A stretch of DNA of 64,000 bases from positions 248,001-312,000 of the forward strand of contig NZ_QSIL01000001.1 of assembly GCF_003469185.1 (NCBI RefSeq), read 5' to 3'. This document shows positions 42,108-50,456 of the stretch, piece by piece. This DNA comes from Collinsella sp. AM34-10. GTDB taxonomy: Bacteria > Actinomycetota > Coriobacteriia > Coriobacteriales > Coriobacteriaceae. Position 1 is the stretch's first letter, and each line of letters opens with the position of its first letter. The notes under the pieces are model-generated. The model ran no database searches, was not told the DNA's origin, and saw only the letters and a program-made list of their open reading frames with translations. Both the position numbers and the translations under genes were made by a program.

Positions 42108-44816
42108 ATGCCCAAGATTGATGTAGAAGAACAGCTTAAGCTGCGGTTTTTGCAACCGTTGCCTGCATGCATGCCCCGCCGTGTGGTGGTTTGGCACGAT
42201 GCGGACGGCGAGTTCGCTCCTGAGTTTGAGCGATTGGCCGCCGAGGGTTTCGGCGGCGCGGGGGCCGATGATGGCGTTATGCCCGCCCACGGTGACTTTG
42301 AGCGCCCGGTACGGTTTGTTGAGGCCTGTGAGGGCCGCATGTTTGCCGTTAAGAAGCTTATCAACCGCAATGACCTTGCGAGCGATATCTTGCTATATCG
42401 CCGTTGCCCGCGCGGCAGGCTTGAGGGCGATTGGCTTGCCGATGTTGAGCTGTATGCCGATCAGTTCCAGGCTGACTATCTTTCGCTTTTGGCCGATCAG
42501 CTGGGTATCGAGAATATTGACGCCGTGCGCGAGAGTCTGCGCGAGCACAAGGCGTTCTTTGATGCCAAGACCCGCTGCGCTAAGTTTGCCGCGTGTGTTC
42601 CGCATGCCTCGGGCGCATCCGATATCGAACTCGGTATCCTTACGGTGATTTTTGGCGGTAAAGAGGTTGGCGACGCGCGGCCCGCGTTTGTACTGCGCGG
42701 CTGTATGACCACGCTGCTGCACGAGGGCCCCGAGGCACTGGCCGAGTTGGCGGACAAGTACTGTGTGCGTGATGTTCTCTCTGCCTTCATTGTGCGTTGC
42801 TATGGGTTTGAGGGGCCGCTGTATGAGCGTGATTCGCTGCTTGCACTGGCATCCCACGTGTTCCTTACGGCGGCATCCACCGCGCTTCCCGAGGGGGCGC
42901 TCAAGGGACTCGAAAGCTATGTGGTTCCCGCATACGGCCCCTATTGCCTTGAGGCGGTGCGTACGTGGGACCAGACTGCCGATGCTCAGGTGTCGAGCGA
43001 GGATTTATTTGAGATCTGCCGTTTGGTGGAGGATGCCCGCGGGCTCTTTGCACGGTTTGAGGCCTTGCCGATCGATGTGCTGGCCTCGCTTGATGTGTTC
43101 CCGTGCGTCAACGAGGCTGTGCTCGCGCAGCTGTTCTGTTCGTTTGCTCAGGGCGCGGACCGTGTTGAGGACGCGCGCACCTTTGCGGCGCGTCGCTGCG
43201 ACCTGAGCTGGTACCGCCGTGTCGAGAGCTACTTTGACCTGCTTGTCGCCGTGGCCGATATGTGCGCGTTTAGGCAGGTGCACGCGGGCGGGTTCCATCT
43301 GGCGCAGCCCCAGCAGGTGTGGGATGCCTACACGTCCGATTGGTATGCCATGGATGCCGCCTATCGTCATATGTGCACCGCGTATCTGCGGGCGCGCTCC
43401 GTCGAGTGCGATGTACTCGAGGAACCTGCCCGAGCCGTGGTGGACTGGGCGGAGAATCTCTACAGCAACTGGTTTTTGGCCGATGCCAATGCCTGCTGGA
43501 CATCAGCTGCGCAAGGGGAGTGGGCCGATTGCGGCTACATCGATGGCCCTGCACGGCAGGATGAATTCTACTGGCATGTGCTGCCCACCTTTGTGGGGTC
43601 TGCCAAAACGACGGTCGTTATCGTAAGCGACGCGCTGCGCTATGAGGTGGCCCGTGATGTCGCGGCGCTTCTCGAGCGCGAGCGCGGCGGCAACGTCAGG
43701 GTTTCTAGCATGCAGGCGGTCTTTCCCTCCATCACCGAGGTGGGCATGCCCGCGCTGCTGCCGCACCAAGCGCTTGAACTTGCAGCGGATGGCTCGCTTG
43801 TGTTGGCTGACGGCATGCCCACTGCGACGACTCCGCAGCGCGAGGCCGTACTTACCCACGTTGAGCCCACGGCCCGCGCTTTGCGCTCGAGCGCATACCT
43901 CAACATGGCGGGAACCGAGCGCAAGGCGCTGCTCAAGGACTCCAAGCTCGTTTATCTCTACCACAACAAGATCGATGCTACGGGCGAGAAGGCCGCTACG
44001 CAGGATGACGTCTTCGATGCCTGTGCGGACACCGTGGAGGAACTTTCTGCGTTGGCGCGTCGCGTGTGCACCGACGCCCCGGGCGCGCGTGTTGTTATAA
44101 CGGCGGACCACGGCTTTATCTACACGCGTCGGGAGCTCAGCGAGTGCCAGATGCTCGGCAAGCCAGACCTTCCCTTCCTTGACGCTCCCGTCATGCACGG
44201 CAAGCGTCATCTGGTGGTACCCAACGAGGCCGTGGCCAAGCTTTCGGAAGAGGCATGCGGGGTGTTTGCTAATGTTGGCATGGGACGTTTGGGTGCCGGT
44301 TTTGAGGGATTTGCCCCGCGCGAGAACGTGCACTTCAAGCGTCCCGGCGGCACTAACAACTACGTCCACGGCGGCATGAGCCTGCAGGAGCTCTGCGTGC
44401 CCGTTATCGGTTTTTGGCGTGCGCGCTCGGGTTCCAAGGACTTTGTCGACACGCGCGCGGCGACGCTGCGCGTGCTAAGTGAGGGACGCCGAGTGACCAA
44501 CTCGCTCTTCTCGGTCAACTTGATCCAGGAAGAACCTGCCCAAGGTAAGGTCTTGCCGTGCGAGTACGAGCTGGTGTTTACCGATGCAAGTGGCAACGAG
44601 GTGAGCGATACGGTCAAGGCGCATGCCAACAAGACTTCTGTTAACTCGCAGGAGCGCGTGGTGCATGCCAAGTTTGCGTTGCATGCAGCGGATGGATTCT
44701 CGGCCAAGGGTCCGTACTATCTGGTCTGCCGCGAGCGCGAGACGGGCAAGATCGTTTGGCGCGAGACGTACACCATCGCTGTTTCGTTTGCCCCTGTTGC
44801 TGACTTTGGTTTTTAG
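42108..44816 (+). CDS. pglZ: BREX protein PglZ
   Basis: 902 residues, GTAAGG before the ATG. The alkaline-phosphatase-like PglZ domain contains TVVIVSDALRYEVARDVAA (metal-binding Asp, residue ~507), VFPSITEVGMPALLP, and VVITADHGFIYTRRE (Asp-His, residue ~665). The N-terminal 500 residues are helical and variable, as in type 1 BREX PglZ (family about 850). Essential for exclusion; reported for related PglZ proteins as a metal-dependent nuclease or phosphodiesterase. It lies 23 bp after the second pglX part and 11 bp before brxL. Confidence 0.93.
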   Translation: MPKIDVEEQLKLRFLQPLPACMPRRVVVWHDADGEFAPEFERLAAEGFGGAGADDGVMPAHGDFERPVRFVEACEGRMFAVKKLINRNDLASDILLYRRCPRGRLEGDWLADVELYADQFQADYLSLLADQLGIENIDAVRESLREHKAFFDAKTRCAKFAACVPHASGASDIELGILTVIFGGKEVGDARPAFVLRGCMTTLLHEGPEALAELADKYCVRDVLSAFIVRCYGFEGPLYERDSLLALASHVFLTAASTALPEGALKGLESYVVPAYGPYCLEAVRTWDQTADAQVSSEDLFEICRLVEDARGLFARFEALPIDVLASLDVFPCVNEAVLAQLFCSFAQGADRVEDARTFAARRCDLSWYRRVESYFDLLVAVADMCAFRQVHAGGFHLAQPQQVWDAYTSDWYAMDAAYRHMCTAYLRARSVECDVLEEPARAVVDWAENLYSNWFLADANACWTSAAQGEWADCGYIDGPARQDEFYWHVLPTFVGSAKTTVVIVSDALRYEVARDVAALLERERGGNVRVSSMQAVFPSITEVGMPALLPHQALELAADGSLVLADGMPTATTPQREAVLTHVEPTARALRSSAYLNMAGTERKALLKDSKLVYLYHNKIDATGEKAATQDDVFDACADTVEELSALARRVCTDAPGARVVITADHGFIYTRRELSECQMLGKPDLPFLDAPVMHGKRHLVVPNEAVAKLSEEACGVFANVGMGRLGAGFEGFAPRENVHFKRPGGTNNYVHGGMSLQELCVPVIGFWRARSGSKDFVDTRAATLRVLSEGRRVTNSLFSVNLIQEEPAQGKVLPCEYELVFTDASGNEVSDTVKAHANKTSVNSQERVVHAKFALHAADGFSAKGPYYLVCRERETGKIVWRETYTIAVSFAPVADFGF

Positions 44817-44827
44817 GAGTGTGCCCT

Positions 44828-47227
44828 ATGTTTGATAGCCATGACGACGATCTGTGGGAAGTTCCCTCGATTGATGTGGATGTGCCGGCGCAGGCTGCGG
44901 TGCCTGTAGGGGAGGCTGTGCCTGCCCCGGAGGCTGAGGCTGCCGCGGAGGCCGTGGCCGCCGCGCCTGTTCCGGAGCCGACGGAGACCGCGGTACCCGT
45001 TGAGGTTGCGACGCCCGCCGAGGCTGCGGCGCCCGCCGAGGACGAGTCCTCGACCGATGGCTATGCCCAGGCCGTGGCCGACGCTCCCGAGGATGACGGT
45101 TACGACATGGATGGACTGGACGGTAAGCTGCTCGAGCACTTTGGCGGCAAGATCGTGCGCAAGGACCTCACGGCCCTTATGAAGCGTGGCGCCAACGTGC
45201 CCACCTTTGTGCTGGAGTACCTGCTGGGCATGTACTGCTCAACCGATGACGAGGATGCCGTGGCAGAGGGCCTGGAGCGCATCCGCAAGATCCTCACCGA
45301 TAACTACGTGCGTCCCGACGAGTCCGAGCGCATCAAGTCCAAGATTCGTGAGCTGGGTCGCTTTACCATTATCGATAAGGTGACGGCCAAGCTCGACGAA
45401 TACAAAGACATCTACGTGGCGTCGTTTGCCAATCTGACCATTGAGCCGTTTGTGATGCCGGCCGAGTACGTGCGCGACTACTCCAAGATTCTGCAGGGCG
45501 GCATTTGGTGCATCATGAGCATCGAGTATCGTCATCCCATGGAAGAGGAAGACGAGTTTGGCATGGAGGTCTTTGGCGACGATGCGCCGCGCCGTTCCAA
45601 GGCCAAGCGCAAAAAGCGCGGACCCGAGGACTCTCCGTTTAGCGTGGCGTCGCTCACACCCATCCAGATGCCCAACCTGGACCTGGAGGCCATGATCGAC
45701 GAGCGCCAGTATTTCTCGCGCGACGAGTGGCTCAACATGCTGCTGCGCTCTGCCGGCTATGAGCCCAGCGAGCTTTCGGAGAAGGAGCGCCTGCACTTTA
45801 TCGAGCGCATGGTGCCGCTGATCGAGCGCAACTACAATCTGTGCGAGCTTGGTCCCCGCGGCACCGGCAAGAGCCATATCTACAAAGAGGTTTCGCCCTA
45901 CGCCATCTTGCTTTCGGGCGGGCAGACCACCACGGCCAACCTGTTCGGCCGTATGAACTCCATGCGCGCCGATCGCGTGGGCCTGGTGGGCCATTGGGAT
46001 TGCGTGACGTTCGACGAGGTCGCCGGCATGCGCTTTAAGGACACCAACGCCGTGCAGATCATGAAGGACTATATGGCGAGTGGCAGCTACGCGCGCGGCC
46101 GCGACCAGATTAACGCCGATGCCTCCATGGTCTTTGAGGGCAACATCAACGACACCGTGCAAAACGTCCTTAAGACCACGCACCTGTTTGATCCGTTCCC
46201 GCCGGAGTTTAACAACGATTCGGCCTTCTTCGACCGTATCCACTATTACCTGCCGGGCTGGGAGATTCCCAAGATGCGCTCGAGCCTGCTGACCGGACAT
46301 TACGGCCTGATCACCGACTGCCTGTCGGAGTTTTGCAAGGAGATGCGTCGTAAGGACTTTACGCATCATATCGACCGCTACTTCCGCTTTAACAGCGACT
46401 TTAACAAGCGTGACGAGATCGCCGTGCGCAAGACCTTTAGCGGCCTGGCCAAGCTGCTGTTCCCCGACGAGGCCATGGACAAGGACGACGTTCGTTGGCT
46501 GCTGGACTACGCCATCGAGGGCCGTCGCCGCGTAAAGGAGCAGCTCAAGATTATGGCGGGCGTCGAGTTTATCGACGTCAACCTGGGCTATATGGATGCC
46601 GACAATCCGCAGGACGTACACGTGGTGCGCGTGCCCGAGCAGTCCGAGGATACGCTGATTCCCGACGGGCCGCTGCTGTCCGGTCACGTGTTTGGCGTGG
46701 GCAGGTCGCAGGGCGGCGAGGTTGCCGTGTACAAGCTGGAGAACAAGGCTGTCGCCGGCGAGTGCAAGTTTAAGCACGAGGGCGTTGCCTTTAACAAGCC
46801 GGTGCGCGATACGCTGGAGGCCGCGTTCGACAACTTTGTGAACCTGGCGAACCGTGTGGCGCCGGGCATGCACATTGGCTCCAAGGACTATCTGCTGTTC
46901 TATAACGACCTGCAGAGCAAGGGCCTGTCCGAAGAGGTCTCTCTTGCCGAGTTTGTGGGCCTGTGCTCCGCGGCGTGCAACCGCCCGGTGATGTCCGCGC
47001 TGGCGGTTCCGGGAATCTTGCGCATGTCGGGCTCTATGGACGAGATTCGCGGGCTCGAGGACATTATGCGCGTGGCCAAAAACGCCGGCGCCAAGCGCGT
47101 GATTTTGCCGCTGAGCGCCATCGCGGGCCTGCAGAGCGTGCCGTCCGAGATTATCTCGGGCTTGAGCCCGGTGTTCTACATGGATGGCGACCCGGTTGAT
47201 GCCGCGAAGAAGGCGCTGGATCTGTAG
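44828..47227 (+). CDS. brxL: BREX Lon-like protein BrxL with N-terminal extension
   Basis: 799 residues from the ATG at 44828 (AGGAG at the PglZ stop); a GTG at 44819 is possible. AAA+ part: LCELGPRGTGKSHIYKEVSP (Walker A), VTFDEVAGMRF (Walker B). C-terminal Lon-like part: LSGHVFGVG, AEFVGLCSAACNRPVMSALA, NAGAKRVILPLSA. The core begins near GLDGKLLEHFGGKIVRKDL. The first ~95 residues are an Ala/Pro/Glu/Val low-complexity tail not usual in BrxL (family about 680). BrxL forms DNA-binding multimers needed for phage exclusion but not methylation. Confidence 0.93.
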   Translation: MFDSHDDDLWEVPSIDVDVPAQAAVPVGEAVPAPEAEAAAEAVAAAPVPEPTETAVPVEVATPAEAAAPAEDESSTDGYAQAVADAPEDDGYDMDGLDGKLLEHFGGKIVRKDLTALMKRGANVPTFVLEYLLGMYCSTDDEDAVAEGLERIRKILTDNYVRPDESERIKSKIRELGRFTIIDKVTAKLDEYKDIYVASFANLTIEPFVMPAEYVRDYSKILQGGIWCIMSIEYRHPMEEEDEFGMEVFGDDAPRRSKAKRKKRGPEDSPFSVASLTPIQMPNLDLEAMIDERQYFSRDEWLNMLLRSAGYEPSELSEKERLHFIERMVPLIERNYNLCELGPRGTGKSHIYKEVSPYAILLSGGQTTTANLFGRMNSMRADRVGLVGHWDCVTFDEVAGMRFKDTNAVQIMKDYMASGSYARGRDQINADASMVFEGNINDTVQNVLKTTHLFDPFPPEFNNDSAFFDRIHYYLPGWEIPKMRSSLLTGHYGLITDCLSEFCKEMRRKDFTHHIDRYFRFNSDFNKRDEIAVRKTFSGLAKLLFPDEAMDKDDVRWLLDYAIEGRRRVKEQLKIMAGVEFIDVNLGYMDADNPQDVHVVRVPEQSEDTLIPDGPLLSGHVFGVGRSQGGEVAVYKLENKAVAGECKFKHEGVAFNKPVRDTLEAAFDNFVNLANRVAPGMHIGSKDYLLFYNDLQSKGLSEEVSLAEFVGLCSAACNRPVMSALAVPGILRMSGSMDEIRGLEDIMRVAKNAGAKRVILPLSAIAGLQSVPSEIISGLSPVFYMDGDPVDAAKKALDL

Positions 47228-47290
47228 GAGTGCGGGCGTGCGCGCAAGCCCGCGGACGTGTTGGCGCGTCGCGCGTGAGGAGGCCTTGCC

Positions 47291-48655
47291 ATGGCGGAAG
47301 AACGTTCTGTTGGCGAGCTGCTCGATGAGCTCTTTGGCTTTGAGTCGGTAGCCAAGCGTCAGACGGCGCTTGAGCAGTACGATCGCGGGGAGTTATTGCG
47401 CAAGGCGCGCTCCCGCGAGTTGTTGGGCGTGATCGAGGGTGTCGAGGCTGCCGAGCGTGCTGCGCGTGAGTCTGCCGTACGGGCCGTTGACGGGTATGTA
47501 CGCCGCGTTGAATTTGATTCTCTTGCGCGCGCTCGCAAGCAGGTAGGCGTTGTGGGCCCGTTGCAGATGGAGCGGCGCTACGCTGCCTTTTTGCGTATGG
47601 AGGACAAGGCCGAGCTGTTGGCCCGCTTGGAGCAGACGCTTGCGTTTATCGAGGTAAAGCTGCGTGCCAATACGGCGGACAGGGTTCGTGCGGCATACGA
47701 TGCTGCGGGGGCTTTGGTGTTGCAGGGCGCGGCGCGTCTGAGTGACGTGCGCGTTGTGGATGCCGCACCCTTGGATGCCGATCTGCTATGCACGCAGCTG
47801 GAGCAGCTGCGTTGCGCCGCCGATACAACGGACCTTGCCGGCATGATCACAGCGACGTTTGAGTCCGAGCTGAGTGCGACCGGGCCGCGGGATGCTGGCG
47901 GGTTTGCTGGTGGTGTTGCTGGCGATGTTGCCGGCGACGTGGCGCTGGAGCGTGAGCTTACCAACGTGCGCGGCGCTGCGCAGCGGGCGCGCTTGGCTGC
48001 CCAAGCGTATCGGGCCGAGCGCGCCGCCCGCGTTGCGGGGAGCGCGGTGGAGCCGGTGTCATTGCCGCAGTCTGCTTGCGTTGTGTGCGAGACGGCGTGC
48101 GATGCCGGGGAGCTTTCCGAGTTGCTCGCTCAGGTTAAAAAGTCGTTTGAGACCTACAGGCGCGTTGTTGCCGACGGCGGGTTGTTCTGTGCCTTCGGTG
48201 CCGGTTCGCCGCATGGGATTTGCCGTGGCAGTAGTTATTTCGACTACGATGCTCGGTTTGATGAAGATGTGTTGGTGGGCGAGTACGACGGCGCTACTAG
48301 GCACAATGTTCGGCGCGAGGTCGCGATTCCCGAGTTAGTGGACGAGGCTTCTGCTGATGGCGGCGACTCGCTCGCGGCTGCCGTGGCGCGCATGCGTGAG
48401 TTTAACGCGCGTCGCTACGATGGTGTGCTGGATGAGGATCCCGCATGCCATGTGAATGCGTTTTGGTATGGACTCAAAAAGCTCAACCAGTATTGCGAGG
48501 CCGCTGTGCGCGTGGACGAGCGCGCTTGGGATTGCTTTATCGATAAAGTGCAGTTTGCCTACGACGAGCCGGCGGGGCGCTTGGCTATGCAGATGGACGA
48601 TAAGCAGGTTGCAGCTTTTGTTGCTGCCGTTGATGCGCTCGGTGCTGCCGAGTAG
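47291..48655 (+). CDS. Unknown 454-residue gene at the end of the BREX operon
   Basis: 454 residues, GAGGAGG before the ATG, 63 bp after brxL. I recognise no family. Residues 1-150 are helical and charged (VGELLDELFGFESVAKRQTAL, ARARKQVGVVGPLQMERRYAAFLRME). A Gly/Ala/Val-rich repeat (GGFAGGVAGDVAGDVA) lies near residue 200-215. A later part has CVVCETACDAGELSELLAQ (three Cys), SSYFDYDARFDEDVLVGEYDG and HVNAFWYGLKKLNQY. Its spacing suggests co-transcription with BREX, so an accessory role is possible. Confidence 0.7.
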   Translation: MAEERSVGELLDELFGFESVAKRQTALEQYDRGELLRKARSRELLGVIEGVEAAERAARESAVRAVDGYVRRVEFDSLARARKQVGVVGPLQMERRYAAFLRMEDKAELLARLEQTLAFIEVKLRANTADRVRAAYDAAGALVLQGAARLSDVRVVDAAPLDADLLCTQLEQLRCAADTTDLAGMITATFESELSATGPRDAGGFAGGVAGDVAGDVALERELTNVRGAAQRARLAAQAYRAERAARVAGSAVEPVSLPQSACVVCETACDAGELSELLAQVKKSFETYRRVVADGGLFCAFGAGSPHGICRGSSYFDYDARFDEDVLVGEYDGATRHNVRREVAIPELVDEASADGGDSLAAAVARMREFNARRYDGVLDEDPACHVNAFWYGLKKLNQYCEAAVRVDERAWDCFIDKVQFAYDEPAGRLAMQMDDKQVAAFVAAVDALGAAE

Positions 48656-48682
48656 GTGCCTGGCCTGATAGGAGGTTTCACC

Positions 48683-48874
48683 ATGAAGATCGACGTTGAT
48701 GTTGACCAGTTGCGCGAGAGTCTGCTTGACCGTGCGGGGAGTGCGGCGGGCGTGGGCTTTCCGGCCGCTATGCTCGACGTGATGGATATCGAGGACGAGT
48801 CGCCCCAAGAGCTGCTAGCCCGAGCCGAGCGCGAAGGCCTCGACCTCCACGACTTTGCCGTCGATGACGATTAG
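48683..48874 (+). CDS. Small acidic protein, last gene of the BREX transcript
   Basis: 63 residues from the ATG at 48683 with an ideal AGGAGG ribosome site. Sequence starts MKIDVDVDQLRESLLDR and ends GLDLHDFAVDDD; strongly acidic. It resembles small acidic proteins of about 60 residues with a ‘Met-Lys-Ile-Asp-Val’ start seen in many gut bacteria, function unknown. It lies 27 bp after the 454-residue gene and looks like its partner. Confidence 0.65.
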   Translation: MKIDVDVDQLRESLLDRAGSAAGVGFPAAMLDVMDIEDESPQELLARAEREGLDLHDFAVDDD

Positions 48875-48908
48875 AAATGTGACAAAGGGACAGTCTCTTT
48901 GTCACATT
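48875..48908 (+). terminator. Palindrome closing the BREX operon
   Basis: AATGTGACAAAG and CTTTGTCACATT form a 12-bp stem around GGACAGTCT. It abuts the last stop codon. A diverged copy lies at 50211-50245. There is no long T-run, so termination strength is uncertain. Confidence 0.55.
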
Positions 48909-48917
48909 CGGGACTGC

Positions 48918-49147
48918 GGCTGCGCGTAAAAGCACGATAGACCGTCGCGATGGAGCCTGATGACCTCGCGACTGTTTTATTTTGACTGCCCGCTGACTAA
49001 GTGAGTAGACTTAATTGCAAATCCTGAGCACACGACAAATTTGCTTCAACAAACCCGCAGGTCACAGAGTTGTGCTTTGGTGACGTGGTCGGCGATTCGG
49101 CAAAAGCCTACTCACTTAGTTTTGCGAGAAGCATACTGTCCGCAATG
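48918..49147. repeat. 230-bp structured repeat, copy 1
   Basis: Aligns without gaps to 53258-53487 (offset 4340). It contains a CCGTCGCG hairpin followed by T-rich sequence, and a 123-bp palindromic core bounded by CTAAGTGAGTAGACTT (48997) and AAGCCTACTCACTTAG (to 49119). No reading frame is conserved. Confidence 0.65.
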
Positions 49148-49179
49148 TAGCTAATTTAGGACGTGTCTCCTTTGGCTAC
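49147..49179. repeat. GCTAATTTAGGACG repeat, copy 1
   Basis: GTAGCTAATTTAGGACG then a few bases to TTTGGCTAC. Related copies at 53164-53196 (same strand) and 50414-50447 (opposite strand). Confidence 0.4.
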
Positions 49180-49226
49180 TCCCGCCCTCTTAGAGGCTAA
49201 ACAGGAGTTACGGCAACTTTACGCAT

Positions 49227-49279
49227 AAAAAATGCCGGGGGGATCCCCCGGCCCTTGACTGCCCTTCATAAAGGAACGC
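49227..49279 (-). ncRNA. Short structured RNA 1 (downstream of the DUF3800 gene)
   Basis: About 53 nt. TATAAA on the minus strand at 49291-49286 is a -10 box (its -35 is poor). The RNA would have a small CCTT-TATG-AAGG hairpin, an unpaired CAGTCAAGG segment, and a GC hairpin (49234-49252) followed by ATTTTTT, an intrinsic terminator. It lies 26 bp beyond the DUF3800 stop, so it also terminates that gene. Its unpaired segment differs from the other two copies. Confidence 0.6.
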
Positions 49280-49317
49280 AAGCCATTTATACCATGGTTC
49301 CGATGCGAATGGCTGGC

Positions 49318-49995
49318 TCACTCAATCCTCTTTTTCCTTAGCTTCTTGACGAAGTTCTTTTTGAATGGGGTAATCGAGCCAAAGAACTCAGTGTCAGTTT
49401 TCGTCGCTGTTCCATTCTGGAACTTAAGGAACGTGAGCTCGATTCCGCAAATATAGTCGGCGACCTGGGAAAGTCGGTATGTTCTGGGCGAAGCATCGCG
49501 ATATACCGTGGCCTTTTGGGAAATGGCCTTCTCGATGGCGCCATGAAGCGCTCGCGTTACAACGCTTTGGCCTCCGTCATAGTAGATCTTAACGTGGTCA
49601 AAGCTCTGTATATACGCCAGGTGGTCGCTGAGAAATATCGCAACGTCGCGTTCGATCTTTTCGGAGAGCTTTTGGGGTTCGTAAAGGCCCTGCTTCTTGT
49701 CGTAGATGAAGGGCTGGTAGGTGATGGGGAGGTGTTGCACGAGCATCGTGAAGGCGGAAAGTTGCTTTTTTCGTCGTTGAATATCCTGCCATTTATAGTC
49801 GTCATGTCCGGTCAAAAGCGGCCCGAAATGAAATGGCATGATGTCGAGACTTTGATCTTTTATGAGCTGCTCATAGCTATTGATATGAGGACCAACAGGT
49901 TTGTCCTGTTCATGGAATACGAGCGTGACAATGTAGTACCTAGATACAGGCCCCGCGTCGCCGGATTCATCGATAAAAATTGAGAGTTCCTTCAC
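49318..49995 (-). CDS. DUF3800 protein, RNase H-like fold predicted
   Basis: 225 residues from a GTG at 49995, 7 nt after GGAGG. SIFIDESGDAGPVSRYYIVT is the DUF3800 opening; VKIYYDGGQ and LSQVADYICGIELTFLKF give further conserved aspartates. The three acidic sites are arranged as in RNase H-like nucleases, so nuclease activity is plausible but unproven. The C terminus is very basic (FKKNFVKKLRKKRIE). The gene lies between short structured RNAs on the same strand. Its ribosome site is complementary over 9 nt to a segment in the two upstream RNAs, so they may block its translation. DUF3800 genes are frequent in defence islands. Confidence 0.9.
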   Translation of the reverse strand: MKELSIFIDESGDAGPVSRYYIVTLVFHEQDKPVGPHINSYEQLIKDQSLDIMPFHFGPLLTGHDDYKWQDIQRRKKQLSAFTMLVQHLPITYQPFIYDKKQGLYEPQKLSEKIERDVAIFLSDHLAYIQSFDHVKIYYDGGQSVVTRALHGAIEKAISQKATVYRDASPRTYRLSQVADYICGIELTFLKFQNGTATKTDTEFFGSITPFKKNFVKKLRKKRIE

Positions 49996-50000
49996 GAGGC

Positions 50001-50055
50001 GACCTCCAATTTACGCAAAAAAATGCCGGGGGACATCCCCCGGCTCTTGGAGGTC
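50001..50055 (-). promoter_or_regulatory. Terminator-antiSD leader of the DUF3800 gene
   Basis: Read on the minus strand: GACCTCCAA (50055-50047), terminator hairpin with T7 (50044-50017), then TTGGAGGTC (50009-50001), which holds the GGAGG ribosome site of the DUF3800 gene. The two nonamers are exact complements, so any read-through transcript can fold with its ribosome site paired. Confidence 0.7.
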
Positions 50056-50073
50056 CCTCTATTCGAGGGTACC
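50017..50073 (-). ncRNA. Short structured RNA 2 with exposed anti-Shine-Dalgarno
   Basis: About 57 nt. Promoter TTGAAT - 18 bp - TATAAA (50109-50104 and 50085-50080, minus strand). The RNA folds as CCCTC-GAATA-GAGGG hairpin, single-stranded ACCUCCAAGA, then GCCGGGGG / CCCCCGGC hairpin and T7. ACCUCC is the complement of a ribosome site, and the nearest target is the DUF3800 gene just downstream. Confidence 0.7.
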
Positions 50074-50079
50074 AATCCA

Positions 50080-50109
50080 TTTATACCACGAGACGAGGAG
50101 TCTATTCAA
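50080..50109 (-). promoter_or_regulatory. Promoter of short RNA 2
   Basis: -35 TTGAAT and -10 TATAAA separated by 18 bp, read on the minus strand. Confidence 0.65.
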
Positions 50110-50210
50110 GTGATAATTATAATATCCAAACAAATGTTCGCCAATCTGCCTGCGGTTTTAAGAATATGACGCGCTCTTGGCCTTGGCTTCCGCTCGCACT
50201 TGCTGCTCAG

Positions 50211-50245
50211 GAATATGATAAAGGGACTGTCCCCTTGTCACATTC
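50211..50245. repeat. GTGACAAGGGGACAGTCCC-type palindrome
   Basis: GAATATGATAAAGGGACTGT and CCCCTTGTCACATTC form an imperfect hairpin related to 48875-48908, between short RNAs 2 and 3. The rest of 50096-50250 shows nothing recognisable. Confidence 0.45.
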
Positions 50246-50260
50246 GGCGACTTTACGCAT

Positions 50261-50316
50261 AAAAAATGCCGGGGGTAAGCCCCCGGCTCTTGGAGGTCCC
50301 TCTATTCGAGGGTACC
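50261..50316 (-). ncRNA. Short structured RNA 3 with exposed anti-Shine-Dalgarno
   Basis: About 56 nt and nearly identical to RNA 2: same first hairpin, same GACCUCCAAGAG segment, same terminator stem with a different loop (CTTA instead of ATGT) and T6. Unlike RNA 2 it has no downstream TTGGAGGTC, so it can act only in trans. Confidence 0.7.
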
Positions 50317-50322
50317 GACTTC

Positions 50323-50351
50323 TTTATAGCTTGAGATCGAGCCGCGTTCAA
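50323..50351 (-). promoter_or_regulatory. Promoter of short RNA 3
   Basis: -35 TTGAAC (50351-50346) and -10 TATAAA (50328-50323), minus strand, spacer exactly 17 bp. Confidence 0.7.
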
Positions 50352-50413
50352 ATGCTGCCATGTGGATAGGTCTCTTTTCAGTTCCTGTTACATCGCGACT
50401 CAGGAGGGGCTGG

Positions 50414-50447
50414 GGTGGCTAAAGGAGCCCCGTCCTAAATTAGCTGC
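50414..50447. repeat. GCTAATTTAGGACG repeat, copy 2 (inverted)
   Basis: On the minus strand: GCAGCTAATTTAGGACGGGG then CTCCTTTAGCCAC. Just downstream of the antiporter gene. Confidence 0.4.
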
Positions 50448-50456
50448 CTCTGGCCC

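Noticed and set aside
45239..46873. Minus-strand open frame opposite brxL
   Set aside because: Antisense shadow; brxL carries all expected motifs on the plus strand.
49218..50335. CRISPR or tandem-repeat array from the three similar units
   Set aside because: Units are unequally spaced, have a gene between them and carry promoters and terminators; they are RNA genes rather than a repeat-spacer array.
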